Positions 7,659-16,767 of a stretch of DNA of 64,000 nucleotides are shown here, in pieces. Source of the DNA: an uncultured Mucispirillum sp. Its GTDB lineage: Bacteria > Chrysiogenota > Deferribacteres > Deferribacterales > Mucispirillaceae. Under the pieces are notes generated by a model that did not search any database, was not told where the DNA came from, and saw only the letters and a program-made list of their open reading frames with translations. Numbering within the stretch: position 1 is the stretch's first letter; each line of letters begins with the position of its first letter. The stretch lies in NCBI GenBank assembly GCA_944324495.1, contig CALUWN010000010.1:1-64000 (forward strand). Direction: 5' to 3'. The translations under genes were made by a program, and so were the position numbers.

Positions 7659-9728
7659 TTATTTGGAAGCTATTGCACCTAAATCACCAATTATTAAGAA
7701 CACTTTTCTAAGGCTTGCAATTAAACCAAGCCTGTTTTCCCTAATTTTAACATCTTCAGCCATAACCATTACTTTTTCAAAAAACGCATCAACTGCTGGT
7801 GCAAATTTCATAAGCTCATCAAGCACTGCATAATTTTTTTCTTCATTAAGTAATGACTGCATCTGCTGCTGTCTGATTAATGCACCTAATGCCCTTTCTT
7901 CTTCACATTCTAATAGCTCATCTGAAAAGAACTCTTTATCAAAACCATTTTTCTTCAATATATTATTTATTCTTTTATAGCTTGCTGCAATAGTTTGAAA
8001 CTCATTAGTATTTCTAGCGTTTGTTAAAACTTTTGCTAGGTTTAATGTTTTTATAACATCGCTTGATTTATCACATACTGCATCAAAAACATCTGCTGCT
8101 ACCACATTTTTTGATACAAGCATTTGTTTATAACGTTGGTTAATAAAGGACATAACTTCATTAATCACATCCTCTTTATTAAAAGACAACCTAGCAGATA
8201 ATTTATTCAGCGATATTTCTATTAATTTTGTCAATTCTATTCTATAGCCTGCATCTTCAATAATAGATAATATACCGATTGCACTTCTTCTTAAACCGTA
8301 TGGGTCTAAATTACCAGTTGGCTTCATACCTGCTGCAAATACACCAGATATAGTATCTATTTTATCAGCAATAGAAGTTATCCTGCCCTCATCAGTTTCT
8401 GGTAACTTATCACCTGCAAATTTAGGAAGATAATGTTCCATTATACCGCAGGCTATATCATCATCAATACCTTCATTTTTAGCATAATAATAACCCATAA
8501 CGCCTTGAAGCTCTGGGAACTCATAAACCATTTCACTTAAAAGGTCTGCTTTACATAAATAAGCCGTTTTTTCCACATTTGCTTTTTTATCTAGGCATAT
8601 AATATCAGCTAAAAATGATGCAATCGCTTTAAAACGTTCCATTTTTTCATAACTTGTGCCAAGTTTTTCTTGATATACCACTTTTTTAAGCTCTTCTGCA
8701 CGCTGCTCCAGTGGCACTTTTTTATCGTTATTAAAGAAAAATAAACCGTCATTAAGCCTTGCTCTTAATACCCTTTCATAGCCTTGACGGATAACGCTGT
8801 CCCCATTAGGTGATTTTATATTTGCAATACCTACAAACTTATTAATTAACTTGCCAGTTGAATTTCTTACAGGGAAATATTTTTGGTGCACTTTCATGGA
8901 AGTTATAAGCACTTCTTCTGGAAGAGATAAAAATGATTCTTCAAAACTGCCAAGAATTGCATATGGATATTCCACTAAATCTGATACTATGTTTAATAAA
9001 TCTTCATCAATATCAACTACTATATTTTCCCTGCTTTCTATATCTTTAATTTGTGTTTTAATCATATCACGTCTTTTTGATAGATTAACATACACATAAG
9101 CTGAGGCTAATTTTTCTTTGTATTCTTCTATATTTTTAACTTCTATTTTAGCAGGAGCTAAAAACCTGTGGCCGTAAGTAATATTTGATGCTTTAATGCC
9201 TTCTGTTTCAAAGGTTAACTCTTTTTCATCAAAAACAGATACAAACCAGTGTATAGGGCGAACAAACCTAAAATCATTATTACCCCATTTCATACTTTTA
9301 GGAAAAGGCATAGAAGCAATAATTTCAGGTGCTGTTTTTTGTATTAATTCAGAAGTAGCCATTCCACCAGTTTTTTTCTCACCTTGAAGATATTCACCTT
9401 TTTGGGTAGTTACTTTTTTTAATGTTGCCTCATCTATCCCTTTAAATGCAGCAAATTTTTTAGCAGCTTCAGTTAAAGAGCCGTCTGCATTAAAAGCAAT
9501 AGCAGCAGGAGGCCCCATAATTATTTCTGTTTTATCAGCTTGAAAAAGCTCAAGCCCGTCTATATTTACAAAAAGCCTGCGTGGAGTGCCGCCTGTTTCA
9601 ATAGAAGAAAAAGGCAGGTTTAAAGCTGTTAATCTTCTTGTCCATTCGTCAAGTAAATATTTAGTAGATGATGGTATAAATGCTGCAGGTATTTCCTCAC
9701 AGCCAATTTCTAGTAAATAAGAAGGCAT
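7659..9728 (-). CDS. glyS: Glycyl-tRNA synthetase beta subunit
   Basis: The 689-residue length and the start L-L-E-I-G-C-E-E-I-P-A are diagnostic for the beta subunit of the bacterial alpha2-beta2 glycyl-tRNA synthetase, which binds and positions tRNA(Gly) for the catalytic alpha subunit. The central HD-like domain and the C-terminal anticodon-binding (DALR-like) domain are present at full length. The alpha subunit gene glyQ, usually immediately upstream, is not in this window. The position where it would be expected is taken by an ATPase gene. glyS appears to head the transcription unit that continues into the kinase, radical SAM and polyferredoxin genes. Confidence 0.97.
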   Translation of the reverse strand: MPSYLLEIGCEEIPAAFIPSSTKYLLDEWTRRLTALNLPFSSIETGGTPRRLFVNIDGLELFQADKTEIIMGPPAAIAFNADGSLTEAAKKFAAFKGIDEATLKKVTTQKGEYLQGEKKTGGMATSELIQKTAPEIIASMPFPKSMKWGNNDFRFVRPIHWFVSVFDEKELTFETEGIKASNITYGHRFLAPAKIEVKNIEEYKEKLASAYVYVNLSKRRDMIKTQIKDIESRENIVVDIDEDLLNIVSDLVEYPYAILGSFEESFLSLPEEVLITSMKVHQKYFPVRNSTGKLINKFVGIANIKSPNGDSVIRQGYERVLRARLNDGLFFFNNDKKVPLEQRAEELKKVVYQEKLGTSYEKMERFKAIASFLADIICLDKKANVEKTAYLCKADLLSEMVYEFPELQGVMGYYYAKNEGIDDDIACGIMEHYLPKFAGDKLPETDEGRITSIADKIDTISGVFAAGMKPTGNLDPYGLRRSAIGILSIIEDAGYRIELTKLIEISLNKLSARLSFNKEDVINEVMSFINQRYKQMLVSKNVVAADVFDAVCDKSSDVIKTLNLAKVLTNARNTNEFQTIAASYKRINNILKKNGFDKEFFSDELLECEEERALGALIRQQQMQSLLNEEKNYAVLDELMKFAPAVDAFFEKVMVMAEDVKIRENRLGLIASLRKVFLIIGDLGAIASK

Positions 9729-9842
9729 ATATATTCCTCGTTTTATAAATTCATAAATTATATTAAATTAATATTATATATTTATATATTCTCACAAGTT
9801 TTTTTTCAAGTGTTTTTATTATTTGATAATACCCTTTTTTAT

Positions 9843-11039
9843 CTATCTCATAAGCCAGTCTATAAGATTTATATGTTTTATACCGTCAATATTATAATTT
9901 GTACCAACTTTATCCATACTTATAATATATTTTGGGTAATTATCATTAATCATTTTTAATGATTTTACTTCCCTTTTTAAAACTTCCTCATTTAATAATG
10001 ATAAACATACTTGATAATATTCTATTTCGCCATTTTTTATGGCAACAAAATCTATTTCTGCATTAGTAAAATATCCAATATACACATTATAATTTCTACG
10101 CATTAACTCTAAATATACAATATTTTCTATAATATGCCCTAAATCAGTGTAATTTCTGCCTAATTTTATCTGCCTTATACCTATATCTACTACATAATAT
10201 TTTTCTAAAGAAGATAAAATATTTTTTCCCTTAACATCATAACGTTCAACTTTATAAAAAAACATACTTTCTATTAAAACTTCAATATACTTTGAAACAG
10301 TTTTATTATCTACTTTATAACCATCTGATGTTAATTTATTTGCTATATTGTTTATTGATAATATGCTTCCTATACTATCAAACATAAATTTAACAATTCT
10401 ATGAAGTAATGAAATATCTAATTTTTTTATCCTTAAAGAAATATCTTTTATTATGATAGAATTATAAATATCTTCAAGGTATTTGTTAAGCAAATTTTTT
10501 TCCTTAAAATTAATACTAAATGGATATGATGATGAGTTGATATATTTATTAAATAAATCTTCATAATTATTATTTACATCTTTATAATAAGAAACATATT
10601 CTTTAAAAGACAATGGAAACATTTTTATTTCAATGTATCTACCACTTAGTAGTGTGGAAAGTTCACTAGATAACATATAAGCATTAGAGCCTGTTATATA
10701 TATATCACAGTTGCCTTTAACCAGTAAACTATCAACGGTTTTTTCATACTTTTCTACATTTTGGATTTCATCAAGAAAAATATAATATTTTTTACTGTCT
10801 ATAATACGCTTATTAAGATAATTATATAATGTTTTGTAATTAGTATATTCTTCATATTCTAAATCTTCAAAATTTATAAATATTATATGGTCATCATCTA
10901 TATTATTACTCTTGAGATGTTCTATATATTGCAAAAATAATGTTGATTTACCACACCGCCTTACACCGCTAATCACTTTGATTAATGGCATATCCTTAAA
11001 TTTATTTAAATAATTGATATAATCAATTCTTGCAATCAT
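9843..11039 (-). CDS. AAA_14/DUF4143 family ATPase
   Basis: The 398-residue protein shows a Walker A motif S-G-V-R-R-C-G-K-S-T (Lys31) and a Walker B motif Y-I-F-L-D-E-I-Q-N near residue 90. These are followed by the G-S-N-A sensor segment and, at the C-terminus, the DUF4143 part with the nuclease-like pattern I-D-F-V-A-I-K-N-G. Members of this family are numerous in anaerobes, often mobile, and of unsettled function. The gene is more AT-rich than its neighbours and is flanked by AT-rich intergenic DNA, including two 22-bp palindromes in front of its start. It is likely an accessory acquisition sitting between glyS and efp. Confidence 0.85.
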   Translation of the reverse strand: MIARIDYINYLNKFKDMPLIKVISGVRRCGKSTLFLQYIEHLKSNNIDDDHIIFINFEDLEYEEYTNYKTLYNYLNKRIIDSKKYYIFLDEIQNVEKYEKTVDSLLVKGNCDIYITGSNAYMLSSELSTLLSGRYIEIKMFPLSFKEYVSYYKDVNNNYEDLFNKYINSSSYPFSINFKEKNLLNKYLEDIYNSIIIKDISLRIKKLDISLLHRIVKFMFDSIGSILSINNIANKLTSDGYKVDNKTVSKYIEVLIESMFFYKVERYDVKGKNILSSLEKYYVVDIGIRQIKLGRNYTDLGHIIENIVYLELMRRNYNVYIGYFTNAEIDFVAIKNGEIEYYQVCLSLLNEEVLKREVKSLKMINDNYPKYIISMDKVGTNYNIDGIKHINLIDWLMR

Positions 11040-11093
11040 AATACTTACCTCATTAATTATAAATTATATTACACTAAATATTTTTTCAAGTAA

Positions 11094-11115
11094 TTTTTGG
11101 AAATTTTTCCAAAAA
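11094..11115. repeat. 22-bp palindrome, copy 1
   Basis: The sequence is TTTTTGGAAA, TT, TTTCCAAAAA, perfectly symmetric. An identical copy lies 39 bp away at 11133-11154. Both lie between the start of the AAA_14 gene (11039, minus) and the efp promoter (11176-11204, plus), so they could bind a dimeric regulator in tandem. Confidence 0.7.
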
Positions 11116-11132
11116 CTTTTTATTTTTTTATT

Positions 11133-11154
11133 TTTTTGGAAATTTTTCCAAAAA
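11133..11154. repeat. 22-bp palindrome, copy 2
   Basis: It is identical to the palindrome at 11094-11115, with a centre-to-centre distance of 39 bp. It ends 22 bp before the -35 box of the efp promoter. Confidence 0.7.
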
Positions 11155-11175
11155 TTTATCTAATCACCCTTTTGC

Positions 11176-11204
11176 TTGCTTTTTTATAAATTATATGCTA
11201 TATT
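11176..11204 (+). promoter_or_regulatory. Promoter of efp
   Basis: TTGCTT (11176-11181), a 17-bp spacer and TATATT (11199-11204) are joined by an extended -10 TG at 11196-11197. The ATG of efp follows 31 bp later. Confidence 0.6.
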
Positions 11205-11234
11205 TTTAAAAATTTTTAGAAAAACGAGGAAAAT

Positions 11235-11807
11235 ATGCCAATTACTCCAAACCAATTTAAAAGAGGCTCTAAAATTGAAGTTGACGGTGAGCCATACGCT
11301 GTTATTGAATGGCAGCACATTAAATGCGGCAGGGGTGGAGCCACAGTTCGCACTAAAATTAAAAACTTAATCACAGGCAGAGTGCTTGAAAGAACTTATG
11401 ATTCTGGTGAAAAATTAAAAGAGCCAGATTTTGAAGAAAAGAAAATGCAATACTTATACCATGACGGTACTGAATATATTTTTATGGACCAAGAAAGCTA
11501 CGAGCAGGTTCATTTAGATGATGACTGCGTTGGTGATGCATACTTATTTATGCCAGAATCTTTAGATGTATCAGTGCAGTTTTTCAACGGTAAACCAATA
11601 GGCGTTACTCTTCCTAACTTCGTTGAGCTTGAAGTTACAGAATGCGAGCCGGGCGTTAAAGGTGATACTGTTACAGGCGGCTCTAAAGGTGCAACAGTTA
11701 TAACTGGCGGAAAAGTGCAAGTTCCTTTATTTATTAATGAAGGCGATGTATTAAAAATTGATACTAGAGATGCAAGCTACATTGAACGTGTCAGCACTAA
11801 AAAATAA
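11235..11807 (+). CDS. efp: Translation elongation factor P
   Basis: A full-length (190-residue) EF-P with all three beta-barrel domains. It binds ribosomes stalled at proline stretches. The ATG at 11235 has GAGG just upstream. The tip of the domain I loop reads K-C-G-R33-G-G-A. Enterobacterial EF-P has a modifiable Lys in P-G-K-G, and EarP-type EF-P has an Arg in a S-G-R-N context. Here the residue is Arg, but the surrounding loop and the rest of the protein resemble the Lys type. No modification gene (epmA, epmB, earP, ymfI) lies nearby. The C-terminal G-D-T and I-D-T-R motifs are intact. The gene is single and ends in a bidirectional terminator shared with pstS. Confidence 0.97.
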   Translation: MPITPNQFKRGSKIEVDGEPYAVIEWQHIKCGRGGATVRTKIKNLITGRVLERTYDSGEKLKEPDFEEKKMQYLYHDGTEYIFMDQESYEQVHLDDDCVGDAYLFMPESLDVSVQFFNGKPIGVTLPNFVELEVTECEPGVKGDTVTGGSKGATVITGGKVQVPLFINEGDVLKIDTRDASYIERVSTKK

Positions 11808-11830
11808 CTTTTGATAATCTAATAAAATTT

Positions 11831-11863
11831 AAGCCCTTATATATTTTATATAAGGGCTTTTTT
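11831..11863. terminator. Bidirectional terminator between efp and pstS
   Basis: AAGCCCTTATAT (11831-11842) pairs with ATATAAGGGCTT (11848-11859), followed by Ts on the plus strand and preceded by As, so it can serve both convergent genes. Confidence 0.9.
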
Positions 11864-11881
11864 GTTGGCTTATATTATCTT

Positions 11882-12868
11882 TTATTTTACTTTTGCAAGT
11901 ATTTCATCTTTTAAGCTTTTAGAAAGTGGCACATATTTTAACTGCTGTGCTGCTGCATCGCCTTTTTCAAAGGCGTATTTGAAAAACTCCATTACTTTCT
12001 TATTTACTTCTGCCCTGTCTTTTCTAAGTAGTATAAATGAAGCTGCTGCTATTGGCCATGCTGAAGCATCGCTGCTGTTTGTTAAAGATATGGCATATGA
12101 TGGATTTTTATGCCAGTCTGCTGATTCTACTGCTTTTTGGAAAGTCTGCATATTTGCTTCTACAGTATTACCTGCTTTATTTACTAAGTTTGTATAGTCT
12201 AACTTTAACTGCTCTGCATAAGTGTATTCTGTATAGCCTATGGAGTTTTTAGTTTTTTTCACCATATTAGATACACCGTCATTTCCTTTTGCACCTATGC
12301 CTGTTTTCCAGTTAATAGATTTGCCACTGCCTAGTTCATTTTTCCATTCACTAGATGTTTCTGATAAATATTTTGTAAATACAGCAGTAGTTCCAGAGCT
12401 GTCTGACCTACGTATTACTGTTATTTTAGCATTGGGAAGTTTTAAATTAGGGTTTAATTTTGCAATTGCTGCATCATTCCACATGGTGATTTTACCCATG
12501 AAAATATCTGCTGCTGTTTTGCCGTCTAATACTATTTTTTTATTTTTTAAGCCGTCTACATTTACAATAATAACTATACCGCCAGTAATAGCTGGAAATT
12601 GTATAAGGTTTGATTTATCAAGTTCAGCTTTTGGAAGCGGGTCATCACTTGCCCCAAAATCTACAGTGCCTGCTGTAATCTGGTTTATACCACCACCTGA
12701 GCCTATTGATTGATAGTTTACATTTACGCCTGTTGCACTTTTATACATATATGCCCAGCCTGCATATACAGGGTATGGAAATGATGCACCTGCACCATTT
12801 AATGAGCCTTGAGCATTTGCATAAACTGCACTTAATACAAAAAGTATTGTAATAAATATTTTTTTCAT
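11882..12868 (-). CDS. pstS: Periplasmic phosphate-binding protein
   Basis: The 328-residue protein begins with a cleavable signal peptide (cleavage after A-N-A near residue 19) and continues with the PstS signature G-A-G-A-S-F-P-Y-P. It contains the phosphate-contact segments I-G-S-G-G-G, D-F-G-A-S-D and R-R-S-D-S-S-G-T-T. It captures phosphate in the periplasm and delivers it to the PstC-PstA-PstB importer. The gene follows phoR after a 102-bp gap that carries Pho-box-like repeats and a -10 box. It can therefore be expressed separately and strongly, as is usual for binding proteins. Confidence 0.97.
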   Translation of the reverse strand: MKKIFITILFVLSAVYANAQGSLNGAGASFPYPVYAGWAYMYKSATGVNVNYQSIGSGGGINQITAGTVDFGASDDPLPKAELDKSNLIQFPAITGGIVIIVNVDGLKNKKIVLDGKTAADIFMGKITMWNDAAIAKLNPNLKLPNAKITVIRRSDSSGTTAVFTKYLSETSSEWKNELGSGKSINWKTGIGAKGNDGVSNMVKKTKNSIGYTEYTYAEQLKLDYTNLVNKAGNTVEANMQTFQKAVESADWHKNPSYAISLTNSSDASAWPIAAASFILLRKDRAEVNKKVMEFFKYAFEKGDAAAQQLKYVPLSKSLKDEILAKVK

Positions 12869-12939
12869 ATATCTCTCCTTAAAATTAGGTTTCTAACCTT
12901 TTTAACTTAAGAAATATATACCACATATACTTTTTACTT

Positions 12940-12968
12940 AGTGAAAATAAATGTAAAAGAAATGTAAA
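12940..12968 (-). promoter_or_regulatory. Pho-box-like repeats upstream of pstS
   Basis: Three heptamers occur at exact 11-bp spacing (plus-strand view): AGTGAAA at 12940-12946, ATGTAAA at 12951-12957 and ATGTAAA at 12962-12968. On the minus strand this reads TTTACAT-n4-TTTACAT-n4-TTTCACT, the 7+4 architecture of PhoB sites. A TATATA -10 box follows near 12915-12920. The same arrangement occurs before pstC. Confidence 0.75.
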
Positions 12969-12970
12969 AC

Positions 12971-14644
12971 TTAAATCTTTTCATAAAGCACTACTTTAAA
13001 CGTATTGCCATTATATTCATTTGTATAAACAGACGCTTTGCCGCCATATAAAAGTGCAATATGTTTCACAATAGAAAGCCCAAGCCCAAAACCTGAATTA
13101 TTTCTTGATTTTGAAACAGTATAAAACCTTTCAAATATCCTTTTTCGCTCTTTTTCTAAAATTAATGGCCCTTCATCAGATACTTCTATAACTAATGCAC
13201 TATTTTCATCATATATTTTCACATATATATTTTCGCCCTTAGAATATTTTTCAGCGTTATTTATAAGGTTTGTTAGTATCATCTCCACATGAAGATTATC
13301 AATATTATACTCTTTTTCTGCCATATTTTCATATATTATCTTCTTGCCGTTTTCTTTTACCATTATATTTGATAATATATTTTTTATATTTGCATTTTCC
13401 TCAATATTAAGCCCGGTATTTTCCATTTTATAAAGCTCTAATGTTTGGTTGATTATATTATTAAGCCTTTTTGAGCCTGTATTTATTTTATTTAAAAATT
13501 TCTCTGCAAACTCTTTTTCCATATCTTTATCATTAAGCAGTGTTTCTGAAGCTGCCATAATAATAGCAACAGGAGTTTTCATTTCGTGTGCTATATTTGC
13601 CGTGAGTACTGCTTTAAAATCATCATAATCTGCAATATTTGTAATATCCCTAAATACTGCTAATTTATATTCATCCATTTCCTTAACATATACTTCATAA
13701 ACCTGCTCTTTATAAATATGCTTTAATGAGCCCTTTTTCTCTAATATATCACAAAAAAATACAGCACTTTCATAATCTGCATTATCTACTAATGGGTTTA
13801 TACCCTCTTTTATATTATTAAAAAATTTATAAGCCTGATAGTTTGCTTTTAATATTTTATTATCACTGCTAAATAAAATAACTGCCTCATCAATATAATT
13901 TATTATATTTGATAAAATACTTTGTTCCCTGTTTAACGCCTGCTTTTCCTGTAATAAAAGCCTGTTAATATTATATATTAATGTGGCAGCATCATTCATA
14001 ATTTTATCAGATATTTTAGGCATAATAAAATCACTTTTATTTTCGCTGATTGCTTTTGCCACCTTTGAAAGCTCTAATGCTGGCATAGTAAGCCTAAAAG
14101 CCACATATATAGAAATTACAGCAGAAAGCACTGCATATATTATAAAAAATAATATAATATCTGATTTTAATTTGCTGTATAAATTATGAAAAATAATACC
14201 GTCTGAAACTATTCGTAAAACATATTTATCATTATACATGGAAGCATAATATATACAATACCTGCCTGTTGTGGCACTTTTTCGTATATCATAATATTCT
14301 TTACCTAAAAGAGCATTTTGCACTTCCACCCGTGATAAATGGTTTTCTATAAACTTTATATTATTTTCATTAACAGAAGAATCAAGTATAACATTACCTT
14401 TTTTATCTATTACAGAAATACGAATATCACTTTTATTATCAATACTTTTAAAGATTGAAGCAACTTCATTTTTATCATCCAAATTATATCTAGAAACTAA
14501 AAGCCAGTAAGTTTTTAATATTTCTTTATAGCTTTTTTCTGCATTATCCACTGCTTTTTCATAACTAAAAGCTGAATATATGGCAAAAATTAATAAAAAT
14601 GGTATAAATATCTGAAAAAACAGTTTGAAAAAATACTTAATCAT
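12971..14644 (-). CDS. phoR: Phosphate-regulon sensor kinase, PhoR type
   Basis: A 557-residue membrane kinase. One helix lies at residues 8-26, then a periplasmic segment of about 130 residues, a second helix at about 162-183, and a HAMP-like linker. A PAS-like region spans about 245-330. The HisKA domain has H353 in I-A-H-E-M-K-T-P, and the ATPase domain has N-L-I-N-N-A-E, D-E-G-P and G-F-G-L-G-L motifs. The large periplasmic domain is unlike the short loop of E. coli PhoR and more like Gram-positive PhoR. Its start overlaps the phoB stop by four bases (ATGA), and its position in the pst operon supports the assignment. Confidence 0.9.
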   Translation of the reverse strand: MIKYFFKLFFQIFIPFLLIFAIYSAFSYEKAVDNAEKSYKEILKTYWLLVSRYNLDDKNEVASIFKSIDNKSDIRISVIDKKGNVILDSSVNENNIKFIENHLSRVEVQNALLGKEYYDIRKSATTGRYCIYYASMYNDKYVLRIVSDGIIFHNLYSKLKSDIILFFIIYAVLSAVISIYVAFRLTMPALELSKVAKAISENKSDFIMPKISDKIMNDAATLIYNINRLLLQEKQALNREQSILSNIINYIDEAVILFSSDNKILKANYQAYKFFNNIKEGINPLVDNADYESAVFFCDILEKKGSLKHIYKEQVYEVYVKEMDEYKLAVFRDITNIADYDDFKAVLTANIAHEMKTPVAIIMAASETLLNDKDMEKEFAEKFLNKINTGSKRLNNIINQTLELYKMENTGLNIEENANIKNILSNIMVKENGKKIIYENMAEKEYNIDNLHVEMILTNLINNAEKYSKGENIYVKIYDENSALVIEVSDEGPLILEKERKRIFERFYTVSKSRNNSGFGLGLSIVKHIALLYGGKASVYTNEYNGNTFKVVLYEKI

Positions 14645-15318
14645 TTTAAACCGTAACCTGTTTTAGGTACTGATACAATTAAATCACCACAGGAAAGCAA
14701 TTTTTTTCTTAAAGAAGCAACATGAGCATCTACTGTTCTAGTGTATGACTGGCTGTCATATCCCCATATGGAATTAAGAAGCCTGTCTCTAGAAAAAATA
14801 GTATCTGGGTTTGATAAAAACAGCCTTAAAAGTTCATATTCTTTATGAGTAAGTTTTATTTCCTGCCCCTGCACATATACTTTATGGTTTGCATCATCCA
14901 GCTTTATACCTTGATATTCTAATACATTTGCTGCCCTGCCAGTCCATGAAGCACCACGACGAAGAATAGTATTTATTTTTGCAAGCAGCATTTCCATACT
15001 AAATGGCTTAGGCAGATAATCATCTGCTCCAGTATTCAGCCCTGATATAATATCCTGCTCATGGGTTTTAGCAGAAATAATAATTACGGGAATATTATTG
15101 TATTCTTCACTGTTTCTAATTATCTTTAAAAACTCCATACCTTTAAGACCGGGCAGCATTAAATCAAGCAAAATAACATCACAGGCAACTTCCCCAAGTA
15201 TTATAAGCCCGTCGTTTGCATTTTCTGCATGGTGCGCCTTATACCCTGCTTTTTGTAAATTATATGTTATAAGCTCTGCAATATCTACATCATCTTCAAT
15301 TATCAGTACGTTTCTCAT
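14641..15318 (-). CDS. phoB: Phosphate-regulon response regulator
   Basis: This 225-residue OmpR/PhoB-family regulator has a receiver domain with acidic residues E8-D9-D10, phospho-acceptor D52 (L-L-D-L-M-L-P) and the conserved Lys in S-A-K. It is followed by a winged helix ending in the typical Y-T-R-T-V-D-A-H-V-A-S-L-R-K-K. Phosphorylated by PhoR, it should bind the 11-bp repeats before pstC and pstS. The start lies 23 bp inside the end of phoU, and the gene overlaps phoR, so the three are translated as a coupled block. Confidence 0.95.
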   Translation of the reverse strand: MRNVLIIEDDVDIAELITYNLQKAGYKAHHAENANDGLIILGEVACDVILLDLMLPGLKGMEFLKIIRNSEEYNNIPVIIISAKTHEQDIISGLNTGADDYLPKPFSMEMLLAKINTILRRGASWTGRAANVLEYQGIKLDDANHKVYVQGQEIKLTHKEYELLRLFLSNPDTIFSRDRLLNSIWGYDSQSYTRTVDAHVASLRKKLLSCGDLIVSVPKTGYGLK

Positions 15319-15982
15319 CTATACTTTCCCTGCTTTTATATACACCTGTTACTGTATAATACACGGCTTCTGAAATATTTGTGGCATGGTCTGCCATACG
15401 CTCTAACCTTCTTGCAATATTTATTAGATTAATACCTGATTTTAAATAAGACACATTGTTTTCCGTACTGCTTGACATAAACTGTAAAATATCTTTTACT
15501 GCTGCACTTTTTAACATATCTATTTTATCATCATTATTAATAATTTCTTCCGCCTTTTCTTTATCAAGATTATAAAACGCAACGCAGGATTTTACAACAG
15601 TATCTTTTACATTTTCAAAAAGTTCTATTAAGCTTTTGCGTTCAAATACTTGTGGTGTATTCTGTAATTTTCTTATCTGCTTGCCTATTTTTTTACAGTG
15701 GTCACCTATTCTTTCAAAGTCTGAAGCAGTTTTTATGGTGGTTATAAGGTAACGCATATCACTGCCTCTTGGCCAGTATAATGCAATTATTTTACCACAA
15801 AGCTCATCACTTTTTATGCTGTAATCATCAAGTTCCCTATCCCGCTCCATTATATACTGTGCTTTTTCCACATCTTTATTAATAAAAGCTTGAAAACTTG
15901 TTTCTGCCATTTCCTGTGTAATATTGCATACATATGCTGTAATAGATTTTAACTCTTTAAATTCTGCACTGTTTAAATACAT
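15296..15982 (-). CDS. phoU: Phosphate transport regulator PhoU
   Basis: The 228-residue protein consists of two three-helix PhoU bundles with the metal-binding pattern E/D-x3-D and the motif E-R-(I/M)-(G/A)-D-H in each half (around residues 80 and 190). It connects the PstB transporter with the PhoR kinase and damps signalling when phosphate is plentiful. The ATG at 15982 is chosen over one at 16003 because AAGGAG lies seven bases before it and the longer version would overlap pstB. Confidence 0.93.
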   Translation of the reverse strand: MYLNSAEFKELKSITAYVCNITQEMAETSFQAFINKDVEKAQYIMERDRELDDYSIKSDELCGKIIALYWPRGSDMRYLITTIKTASDFERIGDHCKKIGKQIRKLQNTPQVFERKSLIELFENVKDTVVKSCVAFYNLDKEKAEEIINNDDKIDMLKSAAVKDILQFMSSSTENNVSYLKSGINLINIARRLERMADHATNISEAVYYTVTGVYKSRESIDEKRTDN

Positions 15983-15995
15983 TTCCTGCTCCTTA

Positions 15996-16766
15996 CTAAC
16001 CAAATTTTCCAGTAATATATTCTTCTGTCATCTGCTTTTTTGGGTTTGTAAACATAATATCTGTTGCATCTTCCTCTACTAATTCACCCATATACATAAA
16101 AGCAGTTCTGTCAGATATTCTTGCTGCCTGCTGCATATTGTGTGTTACAATAAGCATAGTAATGCTGCCCCTTAGCTCATGCATTAATTCTTCAATTTTT
16201 TTTGTAGAGATTGGGTCTAATGCACTTGTTGGCTCATCAAAAAGCACCACATCTGGCTCTGGTGCTAATGTTCTTGCAAGGCATAACCTTTGCTGCTGAC
16301 CACCTGAAAGCCCCATAGCTGAAGCTGATAATCTGTCTGCTACTTCATCCCAAAGGGCAGATTTTTTTAATACATGTTCTATTCTATTATGAAGCTCAGT
16401 TTTATTTTTTATACCTTTTAACCTTAGCCCATAAGCCACATTATCAAATATACTCATAGGAAATGGAGTTGGCTTTTGAAATACCATGCCTATATCTGTT
16501 CTTAGTTTTGTCATATCTATATTTTTATCTAATATGTTCATATTTTTAAAAATTATTTCACCAGTATATTTGTTGCCCTTATATAAATCATGCATTCTAT
16601 TAAAACAGCGTAAAAGCGTAGTTTTGCCACAGCCTGAAGGTCCAATTAAAGCTGTTATCTTATTTTTTTCTATATTTAATGTTACATTTTTTACAGCCTC
16701 TTTTTCTCCGTAATAAAATGATAAGTTTTTTACTTCTATTTCTTTTTCAACTATATTTTCACTCAT
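15996..16766 (-). CDS. pstB: Phosphate ABC transporter ATPase
   Basis: A 256-residue ABC ATPase with Walker [10 protein letters not shown], the Q-loop in [11 protein letters not shown] (characteristic of PstB), the signature L-S-G-G-Q-Q-Q-R and Walker [14 protein letters not shown]. It energises phosphate import through PstC/PstA at the inner membrane. It sits directly after pstA with a one-base gap. Confidence 0.98.
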   Translation of the reverse strand: MSENIVEKEIEVKNLSFYYGEKEAVKNVTLNIEKNKITALIGPSGCGKTTLLRCFNRMHDLYKGNKYTGEIIFKNMNILDKNIDMTKLRTDIGMVFQKPTPFPMSIFDNVAYGLRLKGIKNKTELHNRIEHVLKKSALWDEVADRLSASAMGLSGGQQQRLCLARTLAPEPDVVLFDEPTSALDPISTKKIEELMHELRGSITMLIVTHNMQQAARISDRTAFMYMGELVEEDATDIMFTNPKKQMTEEYITGKFG

Positions 16767-16767
16767 T

